From Heligmosomoides polygyrus polygyrus (Eukaryota; Nematoda; Chromadorea; Rhabditida; Heligmosomidae), in NCBI GenBank assembly GCA_947396885.1, contig OX377205.1, forward strand, positions 74,248,969-74,312,968: 64,000 bases of DNA, written 5' to 3'. Numbering within the stretch: position 1 is the stretch's first letter; the number at the start of each line of letters is the position of its first letter. Shown here piece after piece: positions 1 through 13,100 of this stretch. The notes under the pieces were generated by a model that saw nothing but the letters and a program-made list of their open reading frames with translations, did not search any database and was not told the origin of the DNA. The position numbers and the translations under genes are program-made.

Positions 1-532
1 GTCTGACGTAAACTTTGTATAAAAAGTTTCCACTAACTTTTTTCAATCTAATTCAGAGTGCGGAGACAAGATTATTTTTAACGAAATTTAATGGTTTATA
101 GGAGATTTAACATAAAAATCGCTTTAAAAAATCGCTAAGGAGTTTAACTTCTGGAGTTCAGCGAACAATGCCCGAAAAGCAGATGCTGGGAATTCGTGTC
201 CTGCATGGCGCAAAAGTTCTTATGTAACGAAACATCCTTGTAGAAGCCAGGGGAATTTCGTACGGAGAACTGCTAATGCTGTGGTCCTGGAGTTCCCTCG
301 AAAATTCCACTAGCGTTTCACGTTTCAACTTTACGTCTCTTAATCGTTGGTACTGCTGAGATGAGAATGAACGCTTAGAGAGCTAGAGCATTAGCACTGT
401 CCTTACATATGCATTATTGTTGTGCTCTCGAAACTTTAGCGACCACATTACAGCTTAAGCACTCAAACAATACTTTTCCTACGCAGTGCTGAAAAAACCC
501 TCCAGCGTAAAGGTAATGCCGCAAATGCCTAC

Positions 533-3500
533 CTTCAGAATCGTGATAGGAAGCACTTCATTGGCAATCAGATGATGGATCAGATCCGCCAGTCGCGTTC
601 GAGCGCGTAGCTTTAACGAGTCCACTTCGCGGATACGGTCCCACAGCGCGTACTGGGTCGTTAGCTAAATACAGCAGTTCGACGTGGCTTTGAAATTACG
701 TTTTGCTAACGTCTTTCACTGAATAGTAGAAAAGGGAGAAGAACAAGGTCAAGGAAGGTCCTCTTCAACGAATACAAAAGAATAAGCACGAGGAATGTTG
801 GAAGATCAAAACCCAAGCACCCCCAAACAGGCTCGATAATCTATCTATAGTAGTTCGCCAGTTTGGGAAAGTGTCCCATTTCACAGGAGGTCTGACTATA
901 ACTGGAAGCGAACTGACCGCGAATCGCTTGTCGAATTCGCAAAACCTTGCAATCAGCATCGGATAGAACGCATTGAAGGTCTTCTCCTTCAGCAGCATCA
1001 CAATTAGCACGTAGATGATCTCTCGCTCTTGCTGCCCCTTCAGCGAAAGACGAAGGAGCTTCTCGAAAGCTGAATCCTCGTCGTCCGATGTCGCTGAAAT
1101 GTAAGAACTCATATTCAGAGGAGGACTTTACGATGGCATACTTACCCACTGTGCAGAAAATATTCCGCCTCAATTCCGTGTTCATCTTTGCCCGTCGAGC
1201 CAATTGCACGATGTCTTCGGGGAAGGAGCTGATGCTTTGGGACGACACAGCAGAAGCGCTGACAGCTCCGCCTTCATTCCCTACTCGATAGGCTGACCCA
1301 ACCACCCACCTGAAAATCAGAAAACTTGAAGATTTAACAACCTGCAGCTGACGTAAACCACCTAACGCAGCCCGAGTGACGGAACACATCGAGGTGTAGA
1401 CTTCAGCTGTGCCAATCATCGCCTACTGAAGGCAACGCGCATGCGTTTTTCTGCACCCCTGACATTCGCCGTTGCTCGCAATTCTTTCATTTTCACACAG
1501 TTTATATGTCATAAACAGATGAAACTGCACTCACCATCGCCCTCTCTCATCAGCATGAAGAAGATCGTCGAGTGACATGCCTAACTCCTTGTCTGAAGAG
1601 GCTTTATTCTCTGAAACAAAGAGGATATTCAAAAGGAAGTCAAACAACCAGACTTTTTAAGACGCTGTTAATCAATGCACCTGCTTAACATTACTTTCTC
1701 TATAATAAGCGCTATTCTCGCACTCCCTAACCTAAATTTCGTCATCTTTTTTTCCGAGACTGGCTCGAAGCCGAGAATGTTTCCTCGTCCCTATTTGAAA
1801 ATATCGCTCGTCTAACTGACAATAAGTCAAGCAAGAGTTTTAACACATTTGTTTATGCCTCGAGCGGCTGATATGGAAGCTATATGTTGTTATAGGAAGT
1901 TTTTTGCGATCGAAAATCTTGCGCCAGGTATGACTCGAACCCGCATCTTCTGTTTTCCGGGCAGCAATGCTAGTCTTTTCACCACCAGCGGTGTTTGACC
2001 GCACGTGACATCCACGATATCCTCGAGGCATATCAGCACTCATCCGTGGTATCGTGATGACATAGAGGATGTTACATGCGGTCAAACAGCATGGTGTAAG
2101 GAGTAGCACTGCAGCACGGAAAGCAGAAGGTGCGGGTTCGAGTCCCGGCTGCCGCAAGAGTTTTGATCGCAACAAAACATCCTGTAAGCAAGAGTAACAA
2201 GCAAGAGTTGTTGATGTCGCTTGAAGTGGCCAGTGATGGCGTCCTACCACTAGACATCGCCGCCTTACCTAACCCAGTAATAACCACGAATTCCCGTTGT
2301 CAGCGCCTCGGGTTTTCGCCCAATGGGCTTTGCTCTAAGCATAGCTGCTCAATATCATTCGACTGCACTTCAATGTTACCTAAGGGGAATGTGTACTTCA
2401 GCTTATTTGCACAGTGATATAAGGACCAACGATAATGGCTGTAGGTACTTTTGGTCGCATTCCTTGCGCTACACAAGAAATGCCAACAATTCTCACGGAA
2501 TCTCACCACAAGTCTAAATGCCTTCAGAAGAAACCACTTTTTCACAACATAAAATCTAACACACATTAACACTGAATAATGATGAAAGGATCCGAGCTGC
2601 AGTGCAAACCATGTGAGCCTTCCTAAAATATTACTCACTTTTTCTCAGTCCCTGGAAGACCTTCAAGTGATGTTCGATGACGGACATATCGACATTAGTG
2701 GGAGGAGACTTCTGGAGTGATGACAAGGCTTCTCCCAAGAACTTGGCACGTGGTCTAAATAATGGTAATGGGCAGGAGCAGGTGAAAACTAATGGAACTG
2801 ATCCAAAGCGCAGCTGATTTGGAGAGCTAGGTAACTACTTACAACGCAGCGAACACTGCTGCTTCAAGATCGGTCGATATTTTCGCCAGCTCTTCTGAGA
2901 ATGGAATCCAGTGTAATTTGCGGAAGACCTTATACGAGTCTGAAACATGAAACACTCGCAAATCTATCCAGTTCCTTAAAAAACTGAAAAACTATATACC
3001 AAATCTTTCGGGCATTTTTTTTCAAAACGTTGTGCAATTTTTTGTAGTTGTGAGACAGTAATGAAGCATTCCAAGAGATAGCAGCTACTATGGGTTCACA
3101 AGGGAACACCATGTACTAAAACGCATCCGCACGGAATTATTGGATCTTTTCAGGATCCGCTGTTCATTCCTTTATATTTCTAGGACTGTACGCTGGTTTG
3201 ACTTTTGTAGACATGCGGAACGACGATTAATAGCTCACTGTTTTACTCTTCTCAGAAAAGCCTAGCTCGAAGTCACCAGTGCTCGAAACCGGTGTCACCT
3301 ACCTACTCCGTTACACATATCTAAAACAGCTACTAGAGTACTGAAATTGAGCGGGAACGATTCTTCTTTTAAGTATTTTGTCCACCTGGAGACAGTGTAT
3401 TTATGCCAGGCTCGTTTGAGAACACGATTATCATATAAATTATTAAAAATGTTTAAAAACAAAGTGAGAGAAGAAATAAAAAAAGAGACCCAGAAATTAC

Positions 3501-6500
3501 TTACATGTTGCCAGAGTGACAATTAACTGCAAGTTGTCCACATTCAGCTTTTCTCTCAGCTTCTCGAACACCTCCAGTACTACCGTAGCTTTGATCATCT
3601 GAAAGAATGATAGTTACAGAAAATCGCAATTGAAGAGAAATGCCTACATTTTCATCCTACGTTGTTTTGACTGTTGAAAATACTGTTAAAACTATGCTCA
3701 GATGTGAAATGAATGTCGAATAATGCTCAGGAGACCTGCGTCTGGACCCTCCCTGAAAATCCCTTCTCATATAATCTCCTTGTAACTAGAAAAACCTCAA
3801 GATAAGGTCGAGAAGAAAGGTATGTGGAAGCGCCTGGAAATGACAGCGATCATTAACTCACATGGAAATTCAGCATATGTGCAATGAAGACGACGCTGTT
3901 CTCCAGCTTCTTGTCATCCTGAGTTAGCGGTTTAGAGATTTCCTCGACAAAATCACGCAGGAACACCTCCACGAAGTAAGCCGCTGGAACCACAACCACA
4001 ATTAGCGGCTTAGTGCTCGGGACAAAGGGAACGTTTGCACTCACAGATCTCTTCACTGGTAAAAGTGTGAATGTGCGCCATGAACATCGCATACAACGAC
4101 AGCAGATGGTCCTGCATCCGATATGGGGCTCCAATCAGGCGACACAGTATACGGGTCAAACTGGCCTTGACATCTGAATGTTTGGGTAGAGCAAGCTTGT
4201 TTACCCGAAAGAGATTTCAAGTACAATGCTAACCACTTCGGACACCTGACCAGTGGGCCACTAACAAGCCCAAAAGCTAAAAACGACATACCGTTCTTTG
4301 AGTTTTTCTGCCAGGTCTCAGACACAACCTGATGACTCCTTACTAAGGTGCCCTCTGACAGCCTAAACGTTGGCTATTCATACTCCCCTTGTTCAGCTGC
4401 TATTACAGCAATCGTACCTGTTCAGCGTTCCCATCAGTACGCGCTCGATCTGCATTCTCGACTCGTTGTCGCCTCCTTTCGCATCCAGATCTTCCAGCTT
4501 CTTGTGGGCTCCTCTTATGTCAAACGTGACCACTTTTCCTGTTTTTCTTAAACGGAGAGGTGTCATAATCAGATACCAAAGAGCTTAGAGCACCTAAAGA
4601 AAGTATCGAAGTATCCCTTACTTGCTTACTTTTCGACCATAAATATCTTCTTTATACTCCTCCTCTTCGCCGTCCTCAGATTTATTGTCCTGAAAGAGAA
4701 ATTAGCCAAAATCACTGAATGAATGAGCCTTGGATATACTTAAACGATCCACACTTCCGTACGTAGATTTTATCAATTGGAGGCAAAACGTAAAATGTAT
4801 CCATCTTCCCTTCTCACAACTACTCGCACAGGCATCATATCTATGTGATCTGCGGTTAAGGTTATAGGCATCTAATAAAAGTGTAACGTATACAAAGGCA
4901 GTTATCCCAATAAAATACTACACTGAGCTCCTCACTAACAACCAGCAAGCTATCCAGAATGGGGATACCTAGCTCTATTCAAAAAGATAGCAACCTTGAA
5001 CTGAGTGAGACGTGAACATATAGCCTCTGCTGGTATTAGCGAAAATATCCTATTATACAAACTAAACTGCATTGATCTAAGAGGGCAACAAAAATAATCC
5101 CTTCCCACTGACCTATCAGATGAGCAACATCCAATGGCAGTCTACGTAGACAACTTTAAGGATGAACTATACATCACTTTAAAATAAATACCTTAAGCTA
5201 ACGTCCAGAATTAGCCGTGGTATCAGCATCTAAGAAATCTTGTTCTGCAGCTCATTGCTGAGACGTCAGCACAAAGCTGCTCTGAACTTAGCAGCGCAGG
5301 CCGCGTAAAGGTAAAGTTGCTCAAAGTGTAAACGTTTTGAGTCCAATGCGACATCCCTAGATAGTCTAACAGCGTTTGGGATCCCCCTATATATAGTGGA
5401 TATAAAAACGAGCAGCTGCCTACCTCGTTTGCATCATCGTCTTCACTAGCTCCAGCTTGGCTATCGCCATCAGCATTATCTTCGTCTCCTTCTTCATCAT
5501 CAACAGCACGCTCATCAATGTCCTCATCGTCAAGATCCTCAGTTTCATCAATATCTTCCTCCACTTCATCTTCCTCCTCTCCCTCGTCTAGGTCGTCTCC
5601 TGAAAAAAAATCACAATCTACAATATCCTTCAAGTGGTGTGCCAGCGAATCTTCTTCCATCTTAACACCACTGATGCCCGCACATGAACAAATACACACA
5701 TCAATCGTCATGGCAAATCAACATTAATAACAACTGCATGCGAGGCTTTCGGTTAAAGTCTAAGTTTATAGCAATAGGCACAGCAATAGGCATCCTCCCA
5801 CCATGTGGGAGTGGGAGGATGCCTATTGCTGCCTATTGTTCTTCCATGCCGTGCATTCTTGAATTAACCGTAGCAAGCATTTTCGCCAAAAACGTCAGTG
5901 GTGTGGGTTCAGCCCTCGTCCATGGCCAAGGTTTCGTTCACAAGGACTCGCAAAACTGAGATTTAAAAAAGAAGGTAAAAAGGGCAAGATGAAACGTTGG
6001 AGCAAGGCGCTGGCTTGTCGGTACTATTCTATAGTAAGAAGATATTTCAAAAAGCAGTCTGAGCATCCTTCACTTCGAAATTACCCGTAGACTTCCAGTA
6101 ACGTAATGCATATCGTTAGGCCACGCCCATGCCTTTACAGAGCACTACTGTTGTCCTTCCACAAAAGGATAACTAAAGGCGCTACAAACCTTTCAAAACG
6201 ATTTCCTGATCCGTTGAAGTGGCCAAGAGCTTTCTTCGGTCATCAGTGTCGCAGAACTCCAGTAAATCTGGAATAAGCATAAAAAGGGAATTATCGAGGA
6301 AGTTGCCTTGATCGCGACAAACTACCACCCACCATCAAGTCCGTCATAAACAAAAGACTTCGGTTTTTTGCCGTTCTTCAGCTCCTTGATGCCGAGCAGT
6401 TTGGAGTACTTGTGGATGTCAATGTTGTCCTGCTTAGCCGCATCGTCATCCAGAGCGATTTTTCGCTTCTTATCCTAACATTTGGTGGAAGTAGAAGTGC

Positions 6501-7426
6501 AGCAGCACATCTTAGCAATCTGTAGAGCTCACCTGAACTTCTTTCATGTATTGGTCGTAGGTAAGGTCAGCGTCCGAATCTGACTCGGACGACGAATCGC
6601 CTCCTCGTTGTTTTCGCCGACGCTTGGGTTTGGACTCCTCTTCATCATGACCCTCCTCATTCGCCTTTAGCTCTGCCTCCATCTGTTTGATCTTCCTCTT
6701 TCGCTTTTTCGTCTTACTTTTGCTTTCAATCTTGCTGCGAAACGCTTCCTCCATGATTTTTTCGATCTAAATGGAGTTTTTTTCCTCATGAGGATCATCT
6801 TCTAAGACTTCGCAAGTGGATGTAGACTGCCACTGATCAGACTATCAGGAATGAAAGTAGATGACCGCAGCTAAAACTCTTAAAGCAGAAAGCAAGCCAT
6901 TTTTCAAATAGCGATCAGGTGTCTACCTACTAGAATATAAAGCCATCCCAAGGATCCAGCTGTCAGCAGAATGTCTATGCTTGGTTCCTGTTACCTCTCA
7001 GTCATCACAGTAAGCGAGTCAAGTGGACATTTCAGTGCTAATAGTGATCCTAACTTTCTATGTATCATCATATTATTGAGTTTGTTCATAACTAACGATT
7101 AGCTATTATTTGGGAGCTATGGCATATGTCAGCCAGTCGATCCATTGAGGTGTATCGTGCGCGTCTATAACTGAATTGATAAGCCGTCACTCAAGTTCGA
7201 GATATGTCGGCAGGTTCACATCCCTGTGATGGGATGAGACGCATAATCGGGACAGGATCTGCTAAGAACCTTTGACCGAAGTCGAACTAACCGGTTGGTG
7301 CCGCGCACAGGCAACACTTTGCAGCTTCCTTAACCGTTTCGCTTGCTTCCGATTCTGCTTCCTCGACATCATTTTCGAGCCATCCTGTCCCAATTTCACC
7401 GCCGACATCCATTTCTTCAGGCCCAT
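533..7426 (-). CDS. NOM1: Nucleolar MIF4G/MA3 domain protein, NOM1/SGD1 ortholog (3' end off window)
   Basis: Predicted nucleolar protein of the NOM1/Sgd1 family, which acts in 18S rRNA maturation (family knowledge). Exons on the minus strand: 7426-7292, 6766-6533, 6474-6333, 6267-6190, 5599-5424, 4689-4622, 4546-4418, 4307-4292 (weak), 4165-4045, 3983-3862, 3598-3505, 2939-2843, 2754-2639, 1610-1535, 1309-1146, 1093-918, 664-533. Most junctions have GT..AG ends and agreeing phases. Order: a basic N-terminus (MSRKQNRKQAKRLRKLQS), a Lys-rich stretch, a long Asp/Glu tract, a MIF4G-like segment (ENSVVFIAHMLNFH), then an MA3 segment (MNTELRRNIFCTV, LKGQQEREIIYVL, KTFNAFYPMLIARFCEF). The start is the first ATG after an in-frame stop. 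The join around the 16-bp exon is uncertain, and about 30 residues of MIF4G expected there were not found. The last exon(s) left of 533 are unresolved. Homology is from remembered motifs. Confidence 0.85.
1893..2186. repeat. Inverted pair of tRNA-like (Pol III B-box) repeats
   Basis: Two copies of a ~115 bp sequence face each other around a ~60 bp centre, inside the NOM1 intron between exons 2639 and 1610. Each carries a B-box-like GGTTCGAGTC(C/A) (plus strand 2135-2145; complement at 1931-1941) preceded by a tRNA-like segment. The arms differ by scattered substitutions. This could be two SINE insertions or one foldback element; no tRNA cloverleaf with intact acceptor stems was found. Confidence 0.55.
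5782..5830. repeat. Perfect 20-bp inverted repeat (hairpin) in NOM1 intron
   Basis: AGCAATAGGCATCCTCCCAC at 5782-5801 is matched exactly by its reverse complement at 5811-5830 across a 9-nt spacer. It lies in the intron between exons 6190 and 5599. No transposon ends or target duplication are evident. A snap-back duplication is a possible origin. Confidence 0.8.
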
Positions 7427-7846
7427 CCTTCCTTTTACTGGAAAGCTGAAATCTAGAATTCGTTAGAAGGCGAGTCCCACAAGGTGAGCCTAAATAAGCT
7501 AGACGTCGAAGCAAAGGCGTTGCTGTAATATACAGATAAAATTATGTGGTAACGGCGGAAAATTTTAAATTTAAAAGTGCTAGTATTTGCATCTTGTTCC
7601 TGTAAAATCCGAGCTCGGTATCTGCTGCAACATATTCTCCATTGGTGAAGAAAATTGTGCTCAATTGCTTGAAGAAAGAACCGAAACGGCTCTCGCGTTC
7701 GCGCCGATGAACACCCCCACCCACCAGCAGTTTACATACTACGTTCTCAAGCCTTCAAGTAGAGCCACGACACTACATGCTCTCACATACGTGGCCGCTG
7801 CGGGTCCTATATAAGCGAGCTGCGATCGTAGAGGGAGAGGTCGGCT
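7427..7846. promoter_or_regulatory. Divergent intergenic region between NOM1 and V-ATPase G-like gene
   Basis: About 420 bp separate the two divergently read start codons, so the promoters of both genes are probably here. A TATA-like TATATAAG lies at 7808-7815, about 32 nt before the V-ATPase ATG at 7847. That spacing would leave a very short leader, so either trans-splicing or an upstream TSS is also possible. No other site was recognised. Confidence 0.35.
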
Positions 7847-9944
7847 ATGAGCTGCTCATCCTTTGGTGATGAGGCGGCGAACTTTATGAGTGTGTGGGAA
7901 GTCGAAGCTGCCGGTCGCACGAAGATTCTGGAGGCAAAAGACCGTCGCTTGAGGCTCATTGAAGAAGCACGATACCAAGCCCAGGTAGAACTCGAGCAAT
8001 TTAGAAAGGTCAGTGACGAATTTTTCTTCATAAAGGTGAAGTCATAACGTTGTTCACAGGAGAAAGAAGACCAGTTTCAAGCCAAGCTCAAGATAATCGA
8101 TGAGAAAATACAGAAGCATGAGGTGAAGTCGTTAGCGAAGATCGAAGACGAGTTGTCCTACATGGACGCCAGAGTGAAGCTCTGCAAGCCTATGGTGGGT
8201 TGAGGTCTATCTTGCCGCCGTAGAGTTAATCTTTGCAGACAGAAAGGCGGAAGAATGGGAATGTATGGTAACACGAAGACACGCTGTATCTCATAAATAA
8301 AAGCAGGGAACATGAAAACAAGCAAAGACGCATACAAATAGCGCACGCGCTATTTCTGCGCCTGTATGATAACGAGAACCTTACGATCTCGTCCAAGACA
8401 GAAGCACGTGAAAGGAACAACACCGTTTCCACAAACATTCGCCCAACTAAATTGGCAAAAAGGCAGACCTAAGAAATATTTAGCATGGGTGTGTACACGG
8501 AAGGGAAGGGAAATGCCTCATGGAAAGTGTCCCGATAGATAAGTAGTTGCTGTTAATGATCACGGTGTTCATAGGTTGAACCATTTCACCATATCGCTTG
8601 TTGATAAGCTGCGCTATCGCTATCATTTCTCCGTTAAATTGCCTTAAGTCGTTGACGAATCCGGCCCATGAATGCAGAGGAGAGCGGTTCGAAAAGGAAG
8701 GCCTACCCTTGTTTCGGAGAATCCCTTCATAGTGTCTCTTATGAAGTCAGCCACCCCTCGAGCAGGGAACCCTTCAAGCAAGGCGACCCCTGCATTAGGA
8801 CTAAGCAGTTTGATGAAGAAAGAAAGCATAGAAAGGCTGCCATAGGGTCAACCCCCACCAGGCACAGGACGTCCAGTGAACGTGGAAATTTTGGAGCACG
8901 AAGTTGAATACTCTGTGCACAAAACCGTTAATGCTTTCTGGATCTACACCAGAGATCCCCTGTAAAGAACAAGAGATCAAGCATGGATCTTCTGATTCAT
9001 TCGTGCTTCTTGTCTCCTGTGTGGTATTGGGAAAGAGGGATTAGGAGACTCATCACATATGGAGCGGAGAGGAGACCCTATGAGGTGTACTTGTAGTGTG
9101 AAAAAGGAAATCCAACAATCGAATGGCATCCATTGAATATTCAAATAGTTGTGCGTTTCTGACAATCTTCGTATATTCGAATCAATTCAAATGCTCACAA
9201 ATTTTGACTAATCGAATCGGAATGTATTCAAAAGGAGGATTTTTTCGAATATCCGAATTCCAATATATCCAAAAAATGTATCTTTTGAATAATCAATCGA
9301 CTTCAAATAAAAATCATTCAAATACCTACTCGAACAGAACATCCGAGCACAACCACAATTCCGATCAAGCTGTTAAAAATGAGTTGCACCAGTTCTTCGC
9401 TTCTAAAAACCAAGGCTTCTTCGAACGCGGAATTTTTCAGCCTACCGAAAGATGGCAAAAGTCTCATCCAACAAAATGATCAGTATATTTTAGCTAATGC
9501 TTGCGGTTAATACAAAAGAATTCATGTTGAAAGATACGAATAAACGACGTCAATTATCGAACAACCCAGTAAATAAGACGATATGAAAGCCACCCCTTAG
9601 GTTATCGAACTCCTATTAGAACTGGTAACCACCGCACGATACGCAATGCACAGAAACGTCGACACTCGGAGATGGGTGTACGGTTTGGATACGAGCAGTA
9701 AAATTCCACCCGACAGAAGAATATGTGACAAGGTACGTATCCTAGCAAACTGTACCACTTCACAAGTCAGGTAGTTCAAATTTATTTTCTCTTCTAGAGC
9801 ACTTGGGAGCTGATACAGCGATACGCGTCAAACTGCGAAAAGTTGGCGACGAGAATACCAATCGCAAGGACCGTCAGTGCGAAGAGCGTCAAGAGCGAGA
9901 AATCATTCGCGATGATGATACCACGGCCAAAGTGCGAGCACTAA
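7847..9944 (+). CDS. V-type ATPase subunit G-like protein
   Basis: Subunit G forms part of the peripheral stalk of the proton-pumping V-ATPase on endomembranes (family knowledge). Exons 7847-8008, 8060-8194, 9601-9732 and 9798-9944 join in phase 0 with consensus splice sites and give 191 residues ending in TAA. The first exon has the family signature, an Ala/Arg/Glu-rich helix (AGRTKILEAKDRRLRLIEEA, then YQAQVELEQFRK). Exon 2 continues the helix with EKEDQFQAKLKIIDEK. Exon 3 opens with VIELLLELVTTARYAMHRN, which resembles the conserved C-terminal stretch of nematode subunit G. The usual family length is about 115-126 residues, so the last ~75 residues are an extension or a lineage-specific paralog feature. 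A poly(A)-signal AATAAA sits at 10042-10047. It is divergent from NOM1 and convergent with TAMM41. Confidence 0.75.
8195..9600. repeat. Large V-ATPase intron with TTCGAAT-rich repeat
   Basis: The 1.4 kb intron 2 has no further recognisable exon. At about 9125-9350 it holds an AT-rich stretch dense in TTCGAAT/ATTCAAA words in both orientations, like those at 22.5-22.8, 53.0-53.2 and 55.15-55.6 kb. At 8587-8640 a sequence close to that at 48.79-48.87 kb (CACCATATCGCTTGTTGATA) marks another dispersed repeat. Confidence 0.5.
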
Positions 9945-10136
9945 GCTAGCCGTCAGCTCTGCCCATGGGCTCGCAAAAGGCTTATTACCCTGGTCATTAG
10001 CATGTAACACTGCAAGCGTCAAACATTCGAAACTGTATCACAATAAACCTCCGAAATACAACGTAAGGAAACTATGCAAGAGCTAAGTAGTCGTATGTAC
10101 ATCCTAGGAACGAAAGACATGTACGAGGCATAGATT
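9945..10136. other. Tail-to-tail intergenic spacer, V-ATPase G / TAMM41
   Basis: Only 192 bp separate the two stop codons. The plus-strand gene has AATAAA at 10042. No minus-strand AATAAA occurs before about 9786-9781, inside the last V-ATPase intron, so the TAMM41 3' UTR may overlap the V-ATPase gene antisense. This is an inference. Confidence 0.4.
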
Positions 10137-13100
10137 CTACTTTACTAGGCTTTTCACCATCTTCGTCAACTTGGCGATGCCGTACAGAACACTGCGAGAG
10201 AAGCCTGCTGATGCGGCGTTCTTCAGGGTTTGAGACATGGCTGCTGGAGCCACTATCGACGCGATGGCTCCTTCGACGTGCATCGTGACATCGTGGCGAT
10301 GAGCGAGTGAGAACAGCACCTAAAGAGAAGTTTTATGAAAGCAGCACTGAACAAACACTGTTTCTGGGCCCTTCACATGAAAGAGGGTCAGAGTTTAGAC
10401 GCTCGATGCAGAACAACAAGAACCCCAGGATGCAAAAGTTCTACTTAGTTTCAGAACATAGTAATTTCCGAAAAGCACTCATAATCCACGGAATTAATAC
10501 TTGTCCACTGTTCTTGCAGCAGTTTCGAACTCTCACACGAGTTCCTAGCCACTCGGCCCACGAGAAACCATTGACGGAGGTAAATATGCAGCGAAATCTT
10601 TCACGGACCACAGTTCATCTCTCGAGTTTACCCAATTTATCATTCCGCATATGTCCCTTAGACTTGACTTGTCTGGGTAGGGGAAAACACTGACTTGTTC
10701 GTCAGCCGGCCATCACAAATCATTGTATTGTACAAGTGTTCAGTGTTCAGTGTCCTCAGTATCCCATAGAGGTAGACTACTTCGCGCATCCCAAGCAGGG
10801 ATTAACTAACACAGTCCTTTCCTCTCATCCTGTATTATCCTGATTTCTATAAAAAGCTAATACAACCACTGGTCCTTTCGCGAGTTTGTACAAAATTAAT
10901 GGCCGCTAGATGGTCACACAACAAAGGGAATCATCCAACGGATTTATGATATTACGTACTTTTTGGAGGGCGCAAACACTACGAAAGCTGTGCGGACTTC
11001 ACAGCGAGTGAACAATACCGCTCGACGGACGGGCAAAGGATAAATGATAAACATAAGCGTTAATCAACCCTTTGCAGAATGGGCGACGCATCCTACTTCT
11101 TGAGATTTTGTGAAGGAAATTTTAATGTGAGCGCGAACAATGGACGACTTTACTAATTACCAAACTTCCGATATAAAGCACTAGTAGCCAACGTAGCCGT
11201 TTAGCAAACTAACTGCTGGTCCCCAATATAAAAGTCGAAGGAAATACTAGAGCGCATAATAAAGCACAGCTCAGTGATGACGGATAAGAAGTATTATCAG
11301 GTGCGACTTGAACGTCTCTGCTTGTAGCCCTTTTCTACCCGCTCACACAACGACTTCGGATGCCGAGTGAGTGTCGTTTCTCTTCCTGATGTTCAGGAAA
11401 AAGGCCAAAACTTCCTGATTCTTTATGGAACAAAGCCCATTGAGCGATTTTCTCTCACACAGTAGTATACCAGAAAGAAGACCGTGAAACACCGTTGAAA
11501 AGTTCACCTCTTCTGTATCCTTCTGCCATTTGTTGCGTTTGTTCCAGTTCTTCTGAATAGCATTCAACACAGTCGATGGTAGAAGGTTTAAACGGTGGAG
11601 AATTGCCGCAGTAGAACCGTCTTGTAGCACCTTAAATAAGAATGTTTCGGGCTTCAAGCAAAGAACTACGGATGACGGAAAGACGCTGCAAAGTCCCAAA
11701 TGGGAAGCAGTGAATGAGCAGATCAATGCGTATGTTTTCCACAGCCTTATGCCATGTTATTGCTATAGCTTCAGAATCGAATATAACCGTATACCCTTCA
11801 AAGGAAGAACAGGTTGAAGCCAACCGTACCTTTTCGTTCTGCACGACTAGCCTAGAATCGTTGGCTAAGAACGGCTCGTAGACATTCCACAGCTCTTCCA
11901 TTGAGCCCTGGACGATCTTTCTAACCTGAATGGAATCAAGTGATACAAAACAGATTCAGAGTACGATAAAAAGAGCCCTAAAAACAGACTACATCCATAC
12001 TTTGTCTTTATCTTCGCCAACAAACATTCTGAAGTCGCCCATGTATGACAGCGACACGAGCTTCTGATACAGCTCTTCTAGAGAGAACGAATCGGGAAGC
12101 AGGAGCAGAGCAGCCTGGAGCGCGCTTCGTCGATTCTCCTCCATATTGGTTTTAATCGTTGACGTCGGTCTCACCACCAAAAAATAGAACCATTAGCGGT
12201 GATTGTAACAGATAGACGTGTAAGGGCGATCGGGTCAAAGATCAGGTCAAATTCACAGTGGACGTGAGAACGATCTGGGCCGCCCCTTCCCCCCACAGGG
12301 TCGTGGACGTTTTGTTTTCAGTTGAGTTCCTCGGCCGTCCTGAGCTACGGTGGAGGCCCGCCGTCTTCCCCTCCTGGCTTTCTCCGACCGTGTCTCCCGC
12401 TCCACCAATTGCCTATTTTATCTTCTTGTTGTCGTTTCGTTTTGTTTTATTGGTGAGATAAATAGTTGTCACACTCGATTGCGTGTGTTGTGCTGAAAAC
12501 GTTGTGACGTTACGTATTTATAACTCGCCGGCTCACTACTAGGCAACTTGATATTAGTCACATAGTACACATTCTTCCGCTCTGCGATGTTTTATTGAAT
12601 TGAGATACTATGACTGTGTCTAACATTCAGTTTCGTGACACATTTTGAGACCGTGCCCAAACTCCGGAATACCGAAATAACGGTCAGGTTTTAACCATGG
12701 TTGATGAAGTTAGAGATCTTGGTTATACAGTAAGAAACGACCTTGGTGGTTTTTCCAAGCCTTACAGTCATTTAGTACAAAAAGCTAATTATCGCAACTA
12801 TAGTCTCTTTAGGGCTTTGAAACCGATCTTTCTGACAAGGAAAGGTTCCCAACTCAAGGTGAGCTTTGGCGATGCTATTTTGGCAGGATGTAGAGCCCTG
12901 AGAGCGGAGTCCAGAACCACAGTTAGTTTTTGCTGAACGGTTTTTAAAGACCTGAAAAGGAGGTCTGAAAGCGTGCGCGCAACTATCATCAACCCCTACG
13001 ACAGTCCACATGATGTGCCTCGGTAGTGCAGTTGATAGGAGGGACGCCTAATAGGGGCAGACTGGAGGGGTTTTAAGTTCGAGTCCGCGTACTGCCGATG

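Noticed and set aside
1..532. Last NOM1 exon
   Set aside because: A candidate after TTTTTTCAG near 495 is open for only about 24 codons and does not resemble the family C-terminus, so it was not annotated.
1921..2160. Genuine tRNA genes
   Set aside because: B boxes are good but A-box regions are poor and no acceptor or anticodon stems could be paired; repeats are the better reading.
5518..5727. Serine-rich plus-strand ORF (poly-Ser)
   Set aside because: It is the antisense of the NOM1 Asp/Glu tract; the minus-strand exon has phase-compatible splice sites.
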